DNA from: Paralvinella palmiformis | Taxonomy: Eukaryota; Annelida; Polychaeta; Terebellida; Alvinellidae | DNA: 64,000 nt | Direction: 5' to 3' | NCBI GenBank assembly: GCA_025642065.1 | Contig: JAODUP010000350.1 | Span: forward strand, 347,501 to 411,500 | Part shown: positions 13,226 through 26,673 of the stretch, one piece after another | How the letters are laid out: each line of letters starts with the position of its first letter | Numbering within the stretch: position 1 is the first letter of the stretch | Notes under the pieces: generated by a model | What the model was told of the DNA's origin: nothing | The model's input: the letters and a program-made list of their open reading frames with translations, nothing else | Databases searched by the model: none | Translations under genes and position numbers: made by a program

Positions 13226-14252
13226 TCTGTATTTCGGTCTCTGTCTCCCTCTCTCTCTCTCTCTCTCTCTGTGTCTGTCTCTCTCTCTCTCTCTCTCTAT
13301 CTCGCTCTCTCTCTCTGTGTGTGTGTGTGTGTGTGTGTGCCAATAGATGGTTTAAAGCTGTCTTCAGCTTAAATCGTCTGAAAGCCGTCTGAGAGCATCT
13401 TAAGTTCATTACGTTGCACAGTATTCATATTACTATATGTTGTAAAAGACTGCCGACAGAAGACAACGCTTAATGGCTAAGGTGTCTTCATATGGTCGAG
13501 GATCGACTCATTCGGGAAATAACTCTCAAACATAGCCATGGATCAGATTCGAACCTGTCATGTAGCAGTTTGTAGCGTCATGCTTTACCCATTGTACTAA
13601 CAGAACCCACATGCCGTACTGTATTTAATGTGTTTGTATTATGTTAGCCGAAAACTATTTTAATTCTGTTTTCAGTGTAAATCTTCTTAGATCATATAAT
13701 AATAAAATAATAATAATAATAATAATAATAATATTTTTAAATTTATAAGTATTATTATTATAACTGTATGTTGTAAAAAGTGTAAAATATCTGTTAAGAG
13801 TGTCCGACGTAGGTTCTTACTCTGTGTAAACGCAGCTGGATGATGATGTTATCATTTGGGATAGAGACCCCTGACTGTCGTCTATTGGGCACAGCCACCT
13901 GGTGTTGATTTCTGTTGTGTAGGTTTTTTTGCTGGTGGTGTCTGGCGGTGTCTGGTGGTGTCTGGTGGTGTCTGCTGGATGATGACGCGTCTGCTCATTA
14001 TAAATTCAGCGAAAAGTGTCAAACTGTGCTGATTGGTCAATCAAAGACCGAATCACCCAATCAGGCTCCACCAATGAATAAACACACACAAACCTGAAAC
14101 ATCTGCGAAACTGACCCAATTTGAGACTGTTGTGTGTTTTCACTAACTTCCATCATAAATGTTGTGGCCACGTGTAACATATACAAAGATTCGATTTGAA
14201 TGAAAACGCTTCAGAGGTTATATTGAAGCTCGTATAAGAACCTAATATTTTT
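12838..14252. mobile_element. 1.4 kb element with long imperfect inverted repeats
   Basis: The segment 12838-13022 is repeated in inverted form at 14067-14252. The best stretch carries CATTTATGATGGAAGT, GTGAAAACACAC, GTCTCAAATTGGGTCAGTTT and TTTCAGGTTTG in the same order. Between them are a (GT)n/(CT)n microsatellite (13166-13341), a tRNA-like segment (about 13480-13620) and an (AAT)n run (13700-13733). No coding sequence is seen. Exact ends and a target-site duplication are not clear. Confidence 0.6.
13166..13341 (+). repeat. (GT)n(CT)n compound microsatellite
   Basis: Alternating GT and CT blocks. All six-frame open frames here (65-95 aa, Ser/Leu or Cys/Val rich) are artefacts. Confidence 0.92.
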
Positions 14253-15057
14253 ATCACGAATTACTAAATGATCACTAAAGTTTTAAATCTAAATTTGAAG
14301 ACTTATAGTCTGCTTTTGTTCCGAATAACATTTCAGTTTCAGCGATTATAGCAAACATCGTTCAATGTTTCGGTTTGGTCTGTGGCGACTTTTTGTTGGT
14401 TATGCATTGCTTGACTGACGGATTTCAATTTAAAATAATCCGCTTTTGTCATGGTATAGTTTCTTACTGGAAGAAATTACCATATTCGTGCGCTAAAGAA
14501 AATACTGCGTCTTCAAGCGCGGCAAATGTCGACCTTTAGACGGAACACATGCGCAGCGAACACTTAGCCTACAATGAAGAAGTGTGGCCACGTGACAGAC
14601 AAATTAGATGATCGGAAATTCGTTTAAGGGACCATAGAAAAAGAAGATTTTATTCATAGTGGAGTAGAGTAACAGATAACATTAGCACAAGGACAGTATT
14701 TGTTCTGTCTAGCACTATTTTTGTAGATATAGACCGAATGTGAAAATTTAGCCATGATGGTGATTGTCAGCCCGTGACCACGGGCGGTCGCGCAAGGTAG
14801 GTGCTCATGTAAGAAATGTTTCTCTGCTGAAAATGGAAAAAGATGAACCATATCGACCCCTTACACAAGCATAAGTAGATTTGATCGTAGTTCAGACGAA
14901 GCAGCGATCCGACAATAAAGAGACTTGTGAGGCAGAAAATTGGGCCGCAAACGTCAAAGTCCGGGTTCAGAGCCAAGTGATGCCTGTATTTGTGGGATGT
15001 ATCCGGTAGGAGTCGCTCCTGGGGTATATGTCTCAGGTGAGGCCAGCGCCGCGTCTA

Positions 15058-15085
15058 ACCAAGTCACTCACTCACTCACTCATCC
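15058..15085 (+). repeat. (CACT)n tract, probable SINE tail
   Basis: AAGTCACTCACTCACTCACT; like 46998-47035 inverted. The preceding 80 bp (GGTAGGAGTCGCTCCTGG...) may be the body of that SINE. Confidence 0.45.
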
Positions 15086-16079
15086 CTAAAGCAGTTTAGT
15101 ACTTCTAATCTTCCTGTGTACACTCTCGCCCATCTAAACAGTTAATGTTTAGTATCTACGACGCGGACAAACTATACGTTGATACTGTCGAGAGAAGTAC
15201 GGCCAATTCCAATCTACAATACATCGTTCGTTGATACGATTCCAGAACTAGATAACGCGACAATACAAACCGAACCATTTATTTAGGTCAAGTTACGCAC
15301 GATACGATGCGCCGCTGCACGTCCGAATCCCTGTAACTGGACGTACGTGGTAGAACTCGGCCGTCTGGATTAGGTCATTTTTCATCCACAGACGGCGAGA
15401 TTAGCAGTGTTAGCTGCTGTTAGAAAACCGCGTTCCTACCGAAGCCACTCCCGAAATTGCGGACATGTTAATGGATCACTACCACAAAGCGCAGCCTTCA
15501 GAAGCGGAGCACAGGTGTTCCTCATTACAACAAAGGATCCACTTTCAACTATAGATTACTACACGAAGTGACATTTTCTAAGTTAAGGTTAACAGCAACT
15601 AGTTTTTCATAGTTTGCTTTTTGTATATTATTATTATTATTTAAGTATCCTATTTTGACCGTTGTTTATATAATGTGGGAGGGAGAACCGAATGCGACAG
15701 AAAAACAACCGATATGTGGCAGAATCGTGGTCAGGCAATGGTAATGCTAACATTTAAATTTGATCAGCTATTAGAGATGGCGCTACTTAAAACGCCATGT
15801 AGTCTCATAAGGGGTCGATTTGAGTTCAGCTCAACGCTGGTTTCAGCTCAAACATGTCGTCGAGGAGCATACTCTCTTAGAAACTGAGATACGCGTTTTA
15901 GCTGATGGATGAAATATCCCACAGAAGTGCGGATCACTGGCATTTTATCCCACGATCTGGTAACCCCCCTGTATCTTCGACCTTTCCAATTGATCCACTT
16001 TGTCCTCCTGTTTATCATAAGAAAGGATTAAAGGATGAGGACAGTAAGTTACTTTGTGTAGGAATAAATGTGTAGTTAA

Positions 16080-16112
16080 ACCTCACTCACTCACTCACTC
16101 ACTCACTCGCCC
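16080..16112 (+). repeat. (CACT)n tract, probable SINE tail
   Basis: GTTAAACCTCACTCACTCAC; the same GTTAAAC-(CTCA)n junction as in the SINE at 46998-47235. Confidence 0.45.
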
Positions 16113-16469
16113 AATCACTCATTGTTTCAACCGCCATTGCTACCAAACACTGTTAAACGGATCATATGTTTAACAGGAATCATAGTTGGATGTAATATGT
16201 GGCTAAATGACAAGAAGATTGCAAAACTGGACTGTGAAGATATATAGTCGTTTATACGAGTATCATATTTTGATGAACCGAAAAATTATACTTGACAAGT
16301 TGCAACCATTACACTCCTCTCTATATATAAATCTGGGAAATGGCGAGAATAAAAGTGACATTTTGTTTATATCTGGATTATGTTAACAAGTCCTGATGGA
16401 TGGCTTAAAGGTGGGGGTGTGTGTTTAAAAACCCTATCTTATATAACTTGTATAACAGTCGCAGTTGAG

Positions 16470-16625
16470 TTGAGTTTTTCAGACCAGACGCAGGTCACAC
16501 AACGTGCCGAAGGATGACTCCCTAGGTAAACAATTACCACAAACACAGATGAAAATCGGATTCGACACAACGACCTAGAGTTTTGCAATGGTTTGCTCTA
16601 ATCACTGTGCCAATGTAACGCCCCA
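16470..16625 (-). mobile_element. SINE family C copy 3
   Basis: Body CAGGTCACACAACGTGCCGA, GATGACTCCCTAGG and an inverted head with ATTAGAGCAAACC and GGCACAGTG on the minus strand. Confidence 0.5.
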
Positions 16626-16782
16626 GGTGATATATGTTTGTGTTCCACCTAAAAACACAAAATTAATATGCTAAAAATAAAGATGCTACTGGGATATTTT
16701 AATGAGATATGATATTAAACAGTTAATATTTTCTGGTATCATATCTAAGCTGACAGTAATTATCATTAATCTGTATCACAAG

Positions 16783-16813
<31 letters not shown>

Positions 16814-17094
16814 GTGTTTATGTGCGCATTTAGACCCATATACCTGTACACCATATTTTTTATTAAACAAAGCAGCACGTAATATTTCGGTGCGCGTAAC
16901 AACAAATTGAGTAAACAGATTTGTTTATTTATTTATTTTGCAGTAGTATTCATTTTTAAGGCTGTGAAATGATGACAGTTCGATGGGTTCTCTTCATCTC
17001 TGGTTACAATAAACGGTTTCCCTTTTTTTTGGGGGGGGGAGAAATTAATATCAAAGCGGCGATGCTTTCATGTAGTGTAACATATGAGTAGGAA

Positions 17095-17207
17095 AAAGTA
17101 AACAGAATATCTCCAGGATAACAAAAAAGATTATAAAACTGAGATTGTTATCAGCGAACAAGAGGGTACAAAATCTTCCTCAGGAGTTTTGAGTATCTCT
17201 ATCTGTA

Positions 17208-17258
<51 letters not shown>

Positions 17259-18290
17259 CACGTACATATCTTAAAAGTAATATGATACGATAGCTCGTAA
17301 TTTATCATTTTGACCTTTGATGCTCAGATATCATGAATTCTTCCATATATCAATCAGCACAGCCCTATATTGTAAATATAGGCGGCAACATTCCTCATCC
17401 ACATATATTAGCAGTAGTCCTACATAATATAGAATAAGGTATAATATGAGAGATAGTCATGATCGTCCAGAGAACATCTTCAGTCTTCTACTACTGCCCA
17501 ATGAACATAAAAAGATAAGATTGATTGAAAATTACATCCATGTGATCTATTTTGGTCATCGCTGTTAGAGTACTGATATGAAGCCATTAACATGCGAATA
17601 TATATATATATATATATATATCTTTAAAAATAATTATTGGGAGAGTTCAGCACAATCAAATACATGTGCTATATTAAAGCAGTTTGCGCCGTTTTCAGAA
17701 TTGAAGGGTGTTGAGCTATGGATAAAAGAACGTTGAGCACTCTCCCTCTCCACCCCCTCTCTCTCTCTCCATATATATATATACACGTATATTTGTCTGG
17801 ATATGAAATATTTGTTTTATTATGTACATAAGCCAGCAATAAAGATAAGAAAAAAGCAAATAAATATCTCCTGTCTTCACGAGATATGTTTATATTAACT
17901 GTCTGATCAATGCCAGTTCTATCAAGCGTTGTTTATCAGTAACTGACAATATCGTAACGTTATAATACAAACATAAGACTCGTCGTTAATGGCGTTGAGA
18001 TGCGTCACACACAATTTATCCATCGATCTGAGGGCCTACTGCAGCCTGAAACATATCCTGGGTGTTACTAGTTGACGCCTTAATCTAGATCGTAATTCTC
18101 TGAGAAACCACTCGGAAAAAGAACAGAATGTCTCCAGGATAGCAAAAAAAGTGTTACTGTAACTGGTACTGTAATCGGCGGACAACAATATACAATATCT
18201 TCCTCAGGTTTCGGGAGTTTTGAGCAGCTATATCTATCTCTATCACTCTCTGCTTAAATATATATATATATATATATATATATGAGTGAG
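17095..18290 (+). repeat. Direct-repeat pair ending in (CT)n(AT)n microsatellites
   Basis: 17095-17255 and 18115-18285 are diverged copies: AACAGAATxTCTCCAGGATA, CAAAAAA, ATCTTCCTCAGG, GGAGTTTTGAG, then a TCTATCTCTATC run and (AT)n. A related end may sit at 17700-17790. This looks like a dispersed element whose 3' end seeds CT/AT microsatellites. No coding capacity seen. Confidence 0.55.
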
Positions 18291-18599
18291 GGTGTTTCTT
18301 TATATGAGTAGGATTTTTACTCGGATAGATTTCAGTCGTTTACAAAATCAAATCATTATCTGTTTTAGATAACTGGAGCGGTGTGGCTTTAATTTGTTAT
18401 TGGCTTACGAATTACTGAACTATCAGCCCACGATCCCCATACTATCACGCCTCTCAATGAAACTGTTGGTGAGCTGTGGGTATTTTCCCCCCAAAAGGTC
18501 AGCAAATTCCAAAATGAAGATGTATTATTTTCATAATACAGTGAATACTCTAACCGAAATCAATAGTAAAAAAGTCTATTTGAAAGAAGAAAAACGATG

Positions 18600-18938
18600 A
18601 GAAAAAGACAAACGATGTCAGGTAAACACATCCAGAAGTCCATGTAAACATCGGCCAACTCGATCAGTAATCGTACACCGGCAATAATTTATTGCCGAAA
18701 CCTTTCGGCTGTTTGTTTCGCCAGAAGCGGAAACATCGCCGAAATAAATATACGAACGATTTCTGTCAGCTGTCTGGTGGCTAGCTACGACATGATCATT
18801 TGGCCATTAAGATCGTGGGGACTGCTGACCTCTGCCAATCACCATAAACTGGCACGCAGCCTAGAACCAACAGGTATGCCGACGCTTAATAAAGCACAGC
18901 TATTTGTACTTATGAAGACGGGAATCTAATCCCCCCCC

Positions 18939-18969
<31 letters not shown>

Positions 18970-20300
18970 TGATGTTTTCCGGTATGTGGTGCCCTTTGGT
19001 CATATGACCAGCACTGAGACTAATCCGAGCAACCTATCTTCCCCTCTCAGTTACAAACATCCATGCAGGGTAAGAAATTAATAATAACTTTGTTAATAAT
19101 ATTTAAATAATAATAATAATTTAGTAAAAACTTCCTTACTATAAGGGGCGATTTATAGGGGATACTAAATTAAAACCCGCAATATAACTTATCTAACAAA
19201 GTTTGAAATATTGAAGAACGGCATTTTAAAAAGAATTTTCAAACACGTGAGTGCTAACAGCAGATTGAACGTTTTCAAGAGATGCTGCACCGTTAAGCCA
19301 TTCCCGTTCAGTCCCCCCCCCAGTCCCGGCAAACTGTTCCATAAATCTATGGGTTCCTACACTAAGGGTACAACCTAGAGATGAGTCGAGACACATGTAC
19401 TCGTAACGGTATCGTGATGGCTGTATGATAGACAGGCGATGACACTCCGTCAATGATCGATTTATTGATCGCTAATAAAATGATTGGCCCATTCCCTAGC
19501 GGCCCTTTAACCAAATAGTGTTAATTACAAATGTGGCCTTTAAGACAGACGTTCGGCCAAGTGATCGACGATAAAGCGTTCTCGGGTTGATCGTTTGATC
19601 TCTCTGTTTACATGGCTCAGTGCCCGTGTAGGTTGATAGTGTGGCTTGTTTTCATTGAATACAACGCCAGCGGCTGATGATGAGATTTCCCTTTTCCTCG
19701 GAGCATCAGCAGCCCTTGTACACGGTGGCCAGCAGCAGTGTTGTTCTTCCTCGGTAGTAGCTCAGACGAGAGACGCGTGTACCAACGCGCCGTGGCCCGC
19801 ACAGTATATTCTTCCGCACAGATGTCTGGGGAATGCCGTAATTTGACCAGCTGTGTTGGGCGCTGATACAGCTGATTCCCGGAAGATGTGTTTGCAAAAG
19901 CCAAATTTTCTACGATGGCTTCCGCTTGTCTTCGCGTGGCTTAAATCCGCCCACGCGTTGGCCGTGCCATTGTTTATAGTGAACTGAACATTTAACACAT
20001 TTTCAAGCGATATTATTGAGTAAAATGATTGGCCGCTCACTAATGTTCGTTAATGAACCCGTAGGTTGGTTATCCGATATCCACACTCGTGTTTGTATAC
20101 CTTGAGGTCAAGATCACTAAAGGCGTGTATATAAGATCGTGGCCATGGATCGCTCTTTATTTAAGTTGGTTGGTTATTCCGGATCTCGGATAAACTCGCG
20201 ATAATCGGGAATTGATGTTATTCCCAGAGTTGCTGATGTTTATTACAAACAAAGTAACCCAGTCGGGTCCTGTTCATCCGAAAGTAAGGACTAAGCTGAA
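18600..20300. other. No gene found: patches of higher GC and CpG
   Basis: 18640-18880 and 19560-20010 are richer in CpG than their surroundings and have overlapping short open frames on both strands (up to 95 aa). None shows a domain or a convincing splice pair. They may be unmethylated regulatory DNA or old unique sequence. Confidence 0.35.
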
Positions 20301-21485
20301 TAGGCTTTTACGTATCTCAGATATCATGGATATGGACTGGATGCCATTTGAACAATGCTAATCATTGTATAAGTGTCTATTGGTATACTATAATTTCCAT
20401 ATTTAGTCAGCCAATGAATAATAATATTTCTCGTATTTATTACTGGATTATAGGCTTTCTTTAGAAACAAGATAGTAAACTTTAAAAGAAACTGTTTATT
20501 ATTTCGTCTCGAGACATTAATTTACTTGAAAATAAACTAGCGAATTCCTTCTCATATTGTTGTAAACAATTTAGCTGAATGCCATCTAAACTCAGTACAA
20601 GTCGCCTGTCTGGCAGGAGACCAATTAATTCGGATAGTAATTAGTGCTAATTGACTACCTGATATCAAAGTGTCCCAAAACATTTACACTACTTTAAGTC
20701 TTAAAATAAGCAAATGTTGCACGCGAATACTCGAACGTTAATTGTTCCTTTGGGTAGCATAAAGGTAGATTCCGTAGTGAAGGGTCAGGATATGACATGT
20801 GTGACGAGATGTCGTCGATACGAATTTGATGTAGCGTCTTTATCCATGTCGCCAGGTAGCATTTGTTTCAAACTTATTTTAAATTCGAGCCTCCAAAGGG
20901 AGAGTACAAAAAGTAAAACATACAACAATAGAACAATCACATGAAAATACCTTATATGATTAAAACAACTAGAATGCGCTAAACATTTGAGTGATCGCAT
21001 CACCACGAAAGAGAAAAAGCATCGATCCCATTATCTGGATGATATTTGATTAAGTTGTTTGTGTTTTGTTTGACAAGCAGCATAATTTCTATCACAAATA
21101 AAATTTATCACAGAAACATTTCAATTGATTGACGTTTCAACAACTCTATAAAATAAAAAAGGGGACTGAGCGTGATACCTTTAAATATTGTGAGAATAAA
21201 TGAGGAAATAAACGGCTTGTGGATGATTTTCATAAAAAAACATATTTCTGAACAATTTTAATTCCCGAAGACGAAGACTGACCACGAAACAGGGAATTCT
21301 CAGAGGCATACAATTTGTCAGTTTCATCAATTACGGCCTTGCACTGATATACACAATGTAGTCCGTAAGTAAATACAGGATGTATGGCAGTGTTCTATAA
21401 GTCTGTTATCGTTTCAGGATTGCTATCATTAGCACACATTCCAACTCCTTGACGCGCTGTAGAACGCCCTTCTGGATATTTGTAT

Positions 21486-22060
21486 TCAATCCTGTGCTTG
21501 TGCCTTAGTGCTGTTGGCTAGTGTAGTAGTAGCAAGGTATATTATGGTGGCTTTTTCTATGTCAATATTGCAATTTTTGGATCTAAATGAACTTTTGCTA
21601 AATGTTATACACATAGATTTAGATGGGTTGAATTTCATACCATGGCTAGTGATGTAAGTGTTAGTAGTAACTATAAGCGTTTGTAGTCGTGAGACGATGA
21701 TACTACATATGAGTAATTTATCTGCATAGAAGCAGACATTGAACTTCGTGGATCCTATAACTATGCAACAGTTCATTTGATATCACTTCTCCATCATATC
21801 TTGAGCCAACTGGTTAATCAAAAACGGGATATGACAGTCCATCTTGTCTAGTTCCTTTATAGATTCGAATCCCGTCGCTCAATATATTTCCCCACATCAT
21901 GTGTACTACCAGATCCATTATTTATCCGATACCACATCCATTGCTTTCTGGAACAAGATACTGCGGAGAATGGAATCAAATGCTCCATCAACATACAAAC
22001 ACAGGAGATATAATTACAGGTCAAGGAACTCCGGCCTGCTCTAAACATTCGTATAATGTT
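21486..22060 (-). pseudogene. Decayed reverse transcriptase (non-LTR type) fragment
   Basis: In the minus sense, FVYVDGAFDSILRSILF-like coding (about 21990-21940) matches the D-A-x-K-A-F-D block. GTRQDGLSYP (about 21860-21830) matches GVRQGG-x-L-S-P. NVCFYADKLLICS with SHGMKFNPSKSMCITFS (about 21735-21590) matches the YADD block and the following L-K-F-N-x-x-K-C block. The YADD is YADK and there are frameshifts and stops, so it is dead. The subclass cannot be told. Confidence 0.7.
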
Positions 22061-22857
22061 TGCACTTCGAGGAGTTTGGCGAATGCTATGGATGTAACAA
22101 TTGGCCGATGGTTCTTAGATACAGGTGGATCTATGTTTGGCTAAATGTTTTTGATGGTCACACTAATTTTTCATCCAACCTGGGATAGTAAATATTGAAA
22201 TATGTCTGTTTTTAACTATAAGAATCGTAAAAAAAAGTAATCGCAGTATTTTAGTGATTGTGATGGGACGTTGATAAAATACGGTCACTCGCTTAATCTA
22301 TGAACGCTGCAACACTAATTTAGTGTACCGCTTAAGTTTAAAGAATTCCTCTGGTGGAACAGCTTTGTTGATAAGACAAATACACCCTACCTGATGATCA
22401 GATATAGCTTCATATAACAGCATGAAATTACATTGCAATGATATTTCAAATACTGACTGATTTACGTCTGCTAAATCATCAGAATTGCAACTGGATCGTT
22501 CCAACTAAAAGCCGTCGGCCATTTGCAAGTATCCGCATCTATCAGGAACTGGGATATCAAGGTAAGAGCTTTACAGCAATGCCGAGTATGCTAAGGCAAA
22601 TGTTTGCAGCACCGAGAAAGTACACCATACGGATCGTTCTCTAATTGTTAGTAAACACCTTCCTGTGGGATGTAGTCATTCCTTTCTGACGGGACTCAGG
22701 AATGTAGAATTAGCATTATCTTTGAAACTGTCCACCATTTTATACTCGTCTATCCGCTTTATTAATATACATAATGATAATGTATTACATTGCAGGCGCT
22801 CGTACGGTAGCGGCGATTGTTCTGATGAGAGTACAAATGTAGATGTTGCTGGGTTTT

Positions 22858-23030
22858 TTACTGCCACTTTTGTGCACAAGGTAGGCTAATTGGGCCGATC
22901 GACCTCCAAAGGTAATGAGGCCAAGCGAAAGATTAAACACCCTTCTGAACGATCCGAGGTTTGAACACAGATGCTATAGATCTGTGTGCAATCGCGCAAC
23001 CAGTTAGCTCACGGAGGCGCCCGTTCTAAT
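22858..23030 (-). mobile_element. SINE family A copy 4, minus strand
   Basis: Starts with the inverted 3' end (CCACTTTTGTGCACAAGGTA) and ends with the inverted tRNA-like head. A (GAT)n tract at 23049-23083 follows on the head side, so it is not this copy's tail. Confidence 0.72.
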
Positions 23031-23044
23031 GAAAGTGCTATAGT

Positions 23045-23049
23045 GGTCG

Positions 23050-23085
<36 letters not shown>

Positions 23086-23165
23086 GGTGATGATGGTATC
23101 GGTGATGGTGGTGTTGGTATTGATAGTATTGATGATAACTAATTATGGTAGTGTTGGTTGTGCTG

Positions 23166-23197
<32 letters not shown>

Positions 23198-23320
23198 GCT
23201 GCTGCTCTTGCTGATGATGATTATCCTAATAATAATATTGCTTATGATCCTGATGGTAGTGGTAGTGATACTGATGATGTTATTAGTGATGATGATGATG
23301 ATGATGATGATAGAGTCTGG
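23045..23320 (+). repeat. (GAT)n/(ATT)n trinucleotide region
   Basis: GAT, GGT, TTA and GCT trinucleotide runs over 270 bp keep frames open on the plus strand for 79-101 codons. It starts beside the head of the minus-strand SINE A copy at 22858-23030. Confidence 0.85.
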
Positions 23321-23869
23321 TTGTAGTGATATTAAATATACTGGTGTTGATGATGCTAATGGTGATGATTGTAATGCATGTTGTACAACTGTACTAACAA
23401 TAGGGAAACTATTGACAAAGTTAGGTAGAGCTGATGAGTCACTGTTATAGGATATAAAGGTGAATTAATAGTAATGTCGAACCAATAAAGAAACTGACTG
23501 CAATATACCAACAAGGTTGACATGAGGGATCATCTCAATATAAAAAAGAGACATAACAAAGGAGAAAGCCACACATCTACAAACGCATTTCCATTGTGTA
23601 TTTGTGTGTGTGTATGTCTTCCTCTCTCTCTCTCTCTCTCTCTCTGTGTCTGTGTGTAAACATATCGCTGAATTATGTGCTTCAAGATGGCGGTATCTCC
23701 TAAGCCTGCCGCCATTGCTATCGTTTCACGGCTTCCACAACCGAGACAGGCGCCTTCTAAACATTGATAACCGGAGAACAATCCAATTTACAACAAACAT
23801 TCCCCAGGTGGTGGATTTGAGCGAGTTATAAAACTGAGCGCAAAATGTTCACCGCAAAACTATTAACAC

Positions 23870-24620
23870 GCGTTAGAAATATATCCGTAACGTGCTGTGG
23901 TGAGCGGGGGGGGGGGTGATGTAGGAAAATCCGGAATCCCAATTTCCCGGCTATGAAACGCGCAAAGGTCGCGTATCGAGTCGAATAATCCCGACTATCC
24001 GTCGGAACTTACTACGTCGTACCACAGCTCGCTCCGTCACCCCCCCCCACACACACACACACACACCACCACCACCACCACCACGCACGCCGGTTGGACG
24101 GTCTTGTTTCGAGCCGAAGCGGCCTCAGTTCGGCCCGGCTCGTTTTATGCTAGCACTCTTCACTATTTGGCCAGCGTCGGCTGCCCACTCTCAGCATCAA
24201 CACCGGTCCGACAGGCGACCCACTGCCAGAGAGGAGGGACACGACCGAAGAAAAACCAAAATCCAGCTACCGTTTAGCGGCGGGCTATATCTACCATATC
24301 CCGGAGGCGTCTCGGATATTTTTCTGTCGTGGAAAAGCGGCGAGCCGACGGTCGTCCAAACCAACTGGAAGGCATCGTTTACTCGATAATAAGCTCGGGT
24401 TTGGTTGTCTGGACGGAAAACTGATAGGAACCGGCACTTGGCCAGGTAGACAGGTAAGCGTAATGAAATGTTTCCGATAGTATTATCTCTTCCAACGGCT
24501 TCACTCTTTGGTAAGGGGGAGGAGGATGGCGTGAGTACAACAAGACAGGTATCAGACAAGACAGGTAGCGGTGAAGATGAAACTGAACCAAAATGTGAAG
24601 CGCGCATTTAGAGTCGTTTG
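23870..24620 (+). promoter_or_regulatory. CpG-rich block with a strong 5' splice site (candidate promoter and first exon)
   Basis: The densest CpG patch in the left half. A near-consensus donor, GGTAGACAG|GTAAGC, stands at 24452-24453 on the plus strand. No ORF with a domain is present (a 136-aa minus-strand frame and an 80-aa plus-strand frame overlap here). It could be a non-coding first exon, perhaps even of gene A 11 kb downstream, which has an acceptor-like site before its ATG. Speculative. Confidence 0.28.
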
Positions 24621-26299
24621 TGGATGAAGAAGACGGACACTTGCCAACTAATATCCTTTTCAGATGATTCTAATGATGATAATTCTTATTGCCTTCATCA
24701 TCATCATCATCATCATCAGTCACTCTTACACACATATATACAAAACAGAGAGCAAACTGTCAACCTTCGGGTTTACATTATAACGAAGTCAGTGATCGTC
24801 CGTTCCAGTCTGATCGTTGATAGTTTGAAGTAGAAATGCTCTCGTACTGTGTGTTAGGATTAGAGTAAACATCTAGAAATGAAAACTTCGAGATGGCTTT
24901 CATTAGAGCGAAGACACCCGATAGTTGTTCGCGGCTTCTCCTTCATGGATTCCTACATAAATATAGACTACACACAAAAACGCACACATGTTGTTGACGT
25001 AAACAGTCTATTTTTAGCGAGATGGGACAGAACCGAATATCCATTTCGCTTCCGATTGCTGCCTAAATTTCAACGCCTCATTTTGTTAAAAAAATATCAT
25101 AGTTTTGATAAACCGGAAATATCGAATGGTGAAAATTAATTGTATCTTAATTTGAAAATGCATATTTCCTAATAGGATGAAAATATCCAAACAGTGATTT
25201 TAAAGGTAATGGGACACCATTTTGAAATAGGGATATGCCTGAATTAAATTAAAAGTTATATGAATACAAATTTAATGTTGTGTTATTTCTTTCATATGGT
25301 TAACTGTCAAAAAACTAACTGCATCCCGTTTTTCGTCTGCTGGAGTTAAATCTCGCGCGATGGCGCCATTTTGGGTGTAACCTCATTGGAACGAAACCTG
25401 CAAAACTCGAAATTCATTCCTCAACAATGATGGCAGCGTTTTTTTAATTCCCATATTAAATTGAAGAATGTGCTTCGCTGAGTGCCATTTCTTCAATTCA
25501 AGTTAGGAAAAAAATGTTAGGCTATCGAACGATAATAGATGACAGAAAGTAATATCCCCACTTATTAGTACAGATAAGGTATATGTTGGCCTTTGTTTTA
25601 ATTATATATGATAATGCGATGTTAACAGAAACTAAGTAATTCTTCTTTACATCTGATCGAGTTATAAACGCGTAATATCTTCGACTATCACCTGTTCTCA
25701 GACATCAACCATCCTCGATGAATTCCTCGGTAGCGCGTCGACCAATCAGAATCGGGGTTAACCCTGTCGGGGAATTCCGAAATGACGTAACTATTTGTGG
25801 CATTTAATCTCAAGAAGTGGTTATTATTGCGCTCTACTTACTCCTATTTGAGTGTTCAGGCGTGTTAGATAACAACAAAAAATAGTTCATGGAACAAAAA
25901 CAACAATCTTGTTTATTTATATCGTCTTGGAGATCAGCAGATTTCAAGATTATTGCGTCAGCCGGTTTCGAAGGAAAGTTCAGCTTCGCTTCACAGATGA
26001 GGAAAAATCTCATGGACTATTGAGTATTATATGATTTTTATTTAAACTAGAGTACGATTTTTATCTAAACCTTTATCTACTGAGATAATGTAAGATAGCT
26101 CTTCGGGATAGAATCGAATCAAGTCTATGGAGTTTATTTTAACGTTCAACCTCAATGACGTCACGGAAGTGCCCCACCGAATCAACGAGAACTGATGTGA
26201 ACATTTCACAAAACTCAAGAATTAATCCAAAATACGCAAAACAGTTTATTTTAAATTGGGGAATATCTACGTCGGACATTTGTTTGATTAAATTACGAC

Positions 26300-26443
26300 C
26301 GCGGACTTCTCGCTGTGGGTATATCTGAAGGTTGTTTCATCTCTGACTTCGCTTCATTACCTTCGGAGGTCGTTCGGCCCATTTGGCCTACCATATGCAC
26401 AAAAGTGGCCGTAAAACATCAATCATCATCATCATCATCATCC
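26300..26443 (+). mobile_element. SINE family A copy 5, 5' truncated
   Basis: Body from TATATCTGAAGGTTGTTTCA through TCGGCCCATTTGGCCTACC to AAAAGTGGCCGTAAAACATC, with an (ATC)n tail of about six units. Confidence 0.75.
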
Positions 26444-26673
26444 GTCTATGAGACTGGTTGAGAATTAACAAAACCAGATTCCCGTCATTATTGACCAGTG
26501 TGGCTGCAGCAATTTTTAAAAGCATCACTGCGGCAAATATCCGGATATAGAAGAATAGAAAGAATGGTAGTGATGTGGGAGAGGAGGGGGGGGAGACGAA
26601 TGATAGGAGAAGAAATTATTTGAATGGGACCAATAGATATATCCCTATCGCGATGTAAGTTATTAGATGATTA

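Noticed and set aside
13115..13409. Overlapping 68-94 aa open frames on both strands
   Set aside because: They translate (GT)n and (CT)n microsatellites.
24197..24607. 136-aa minus-strand open frame
   Set aside because: No domain, competing frames on the other strand, and low stop density is expected from the high GC.
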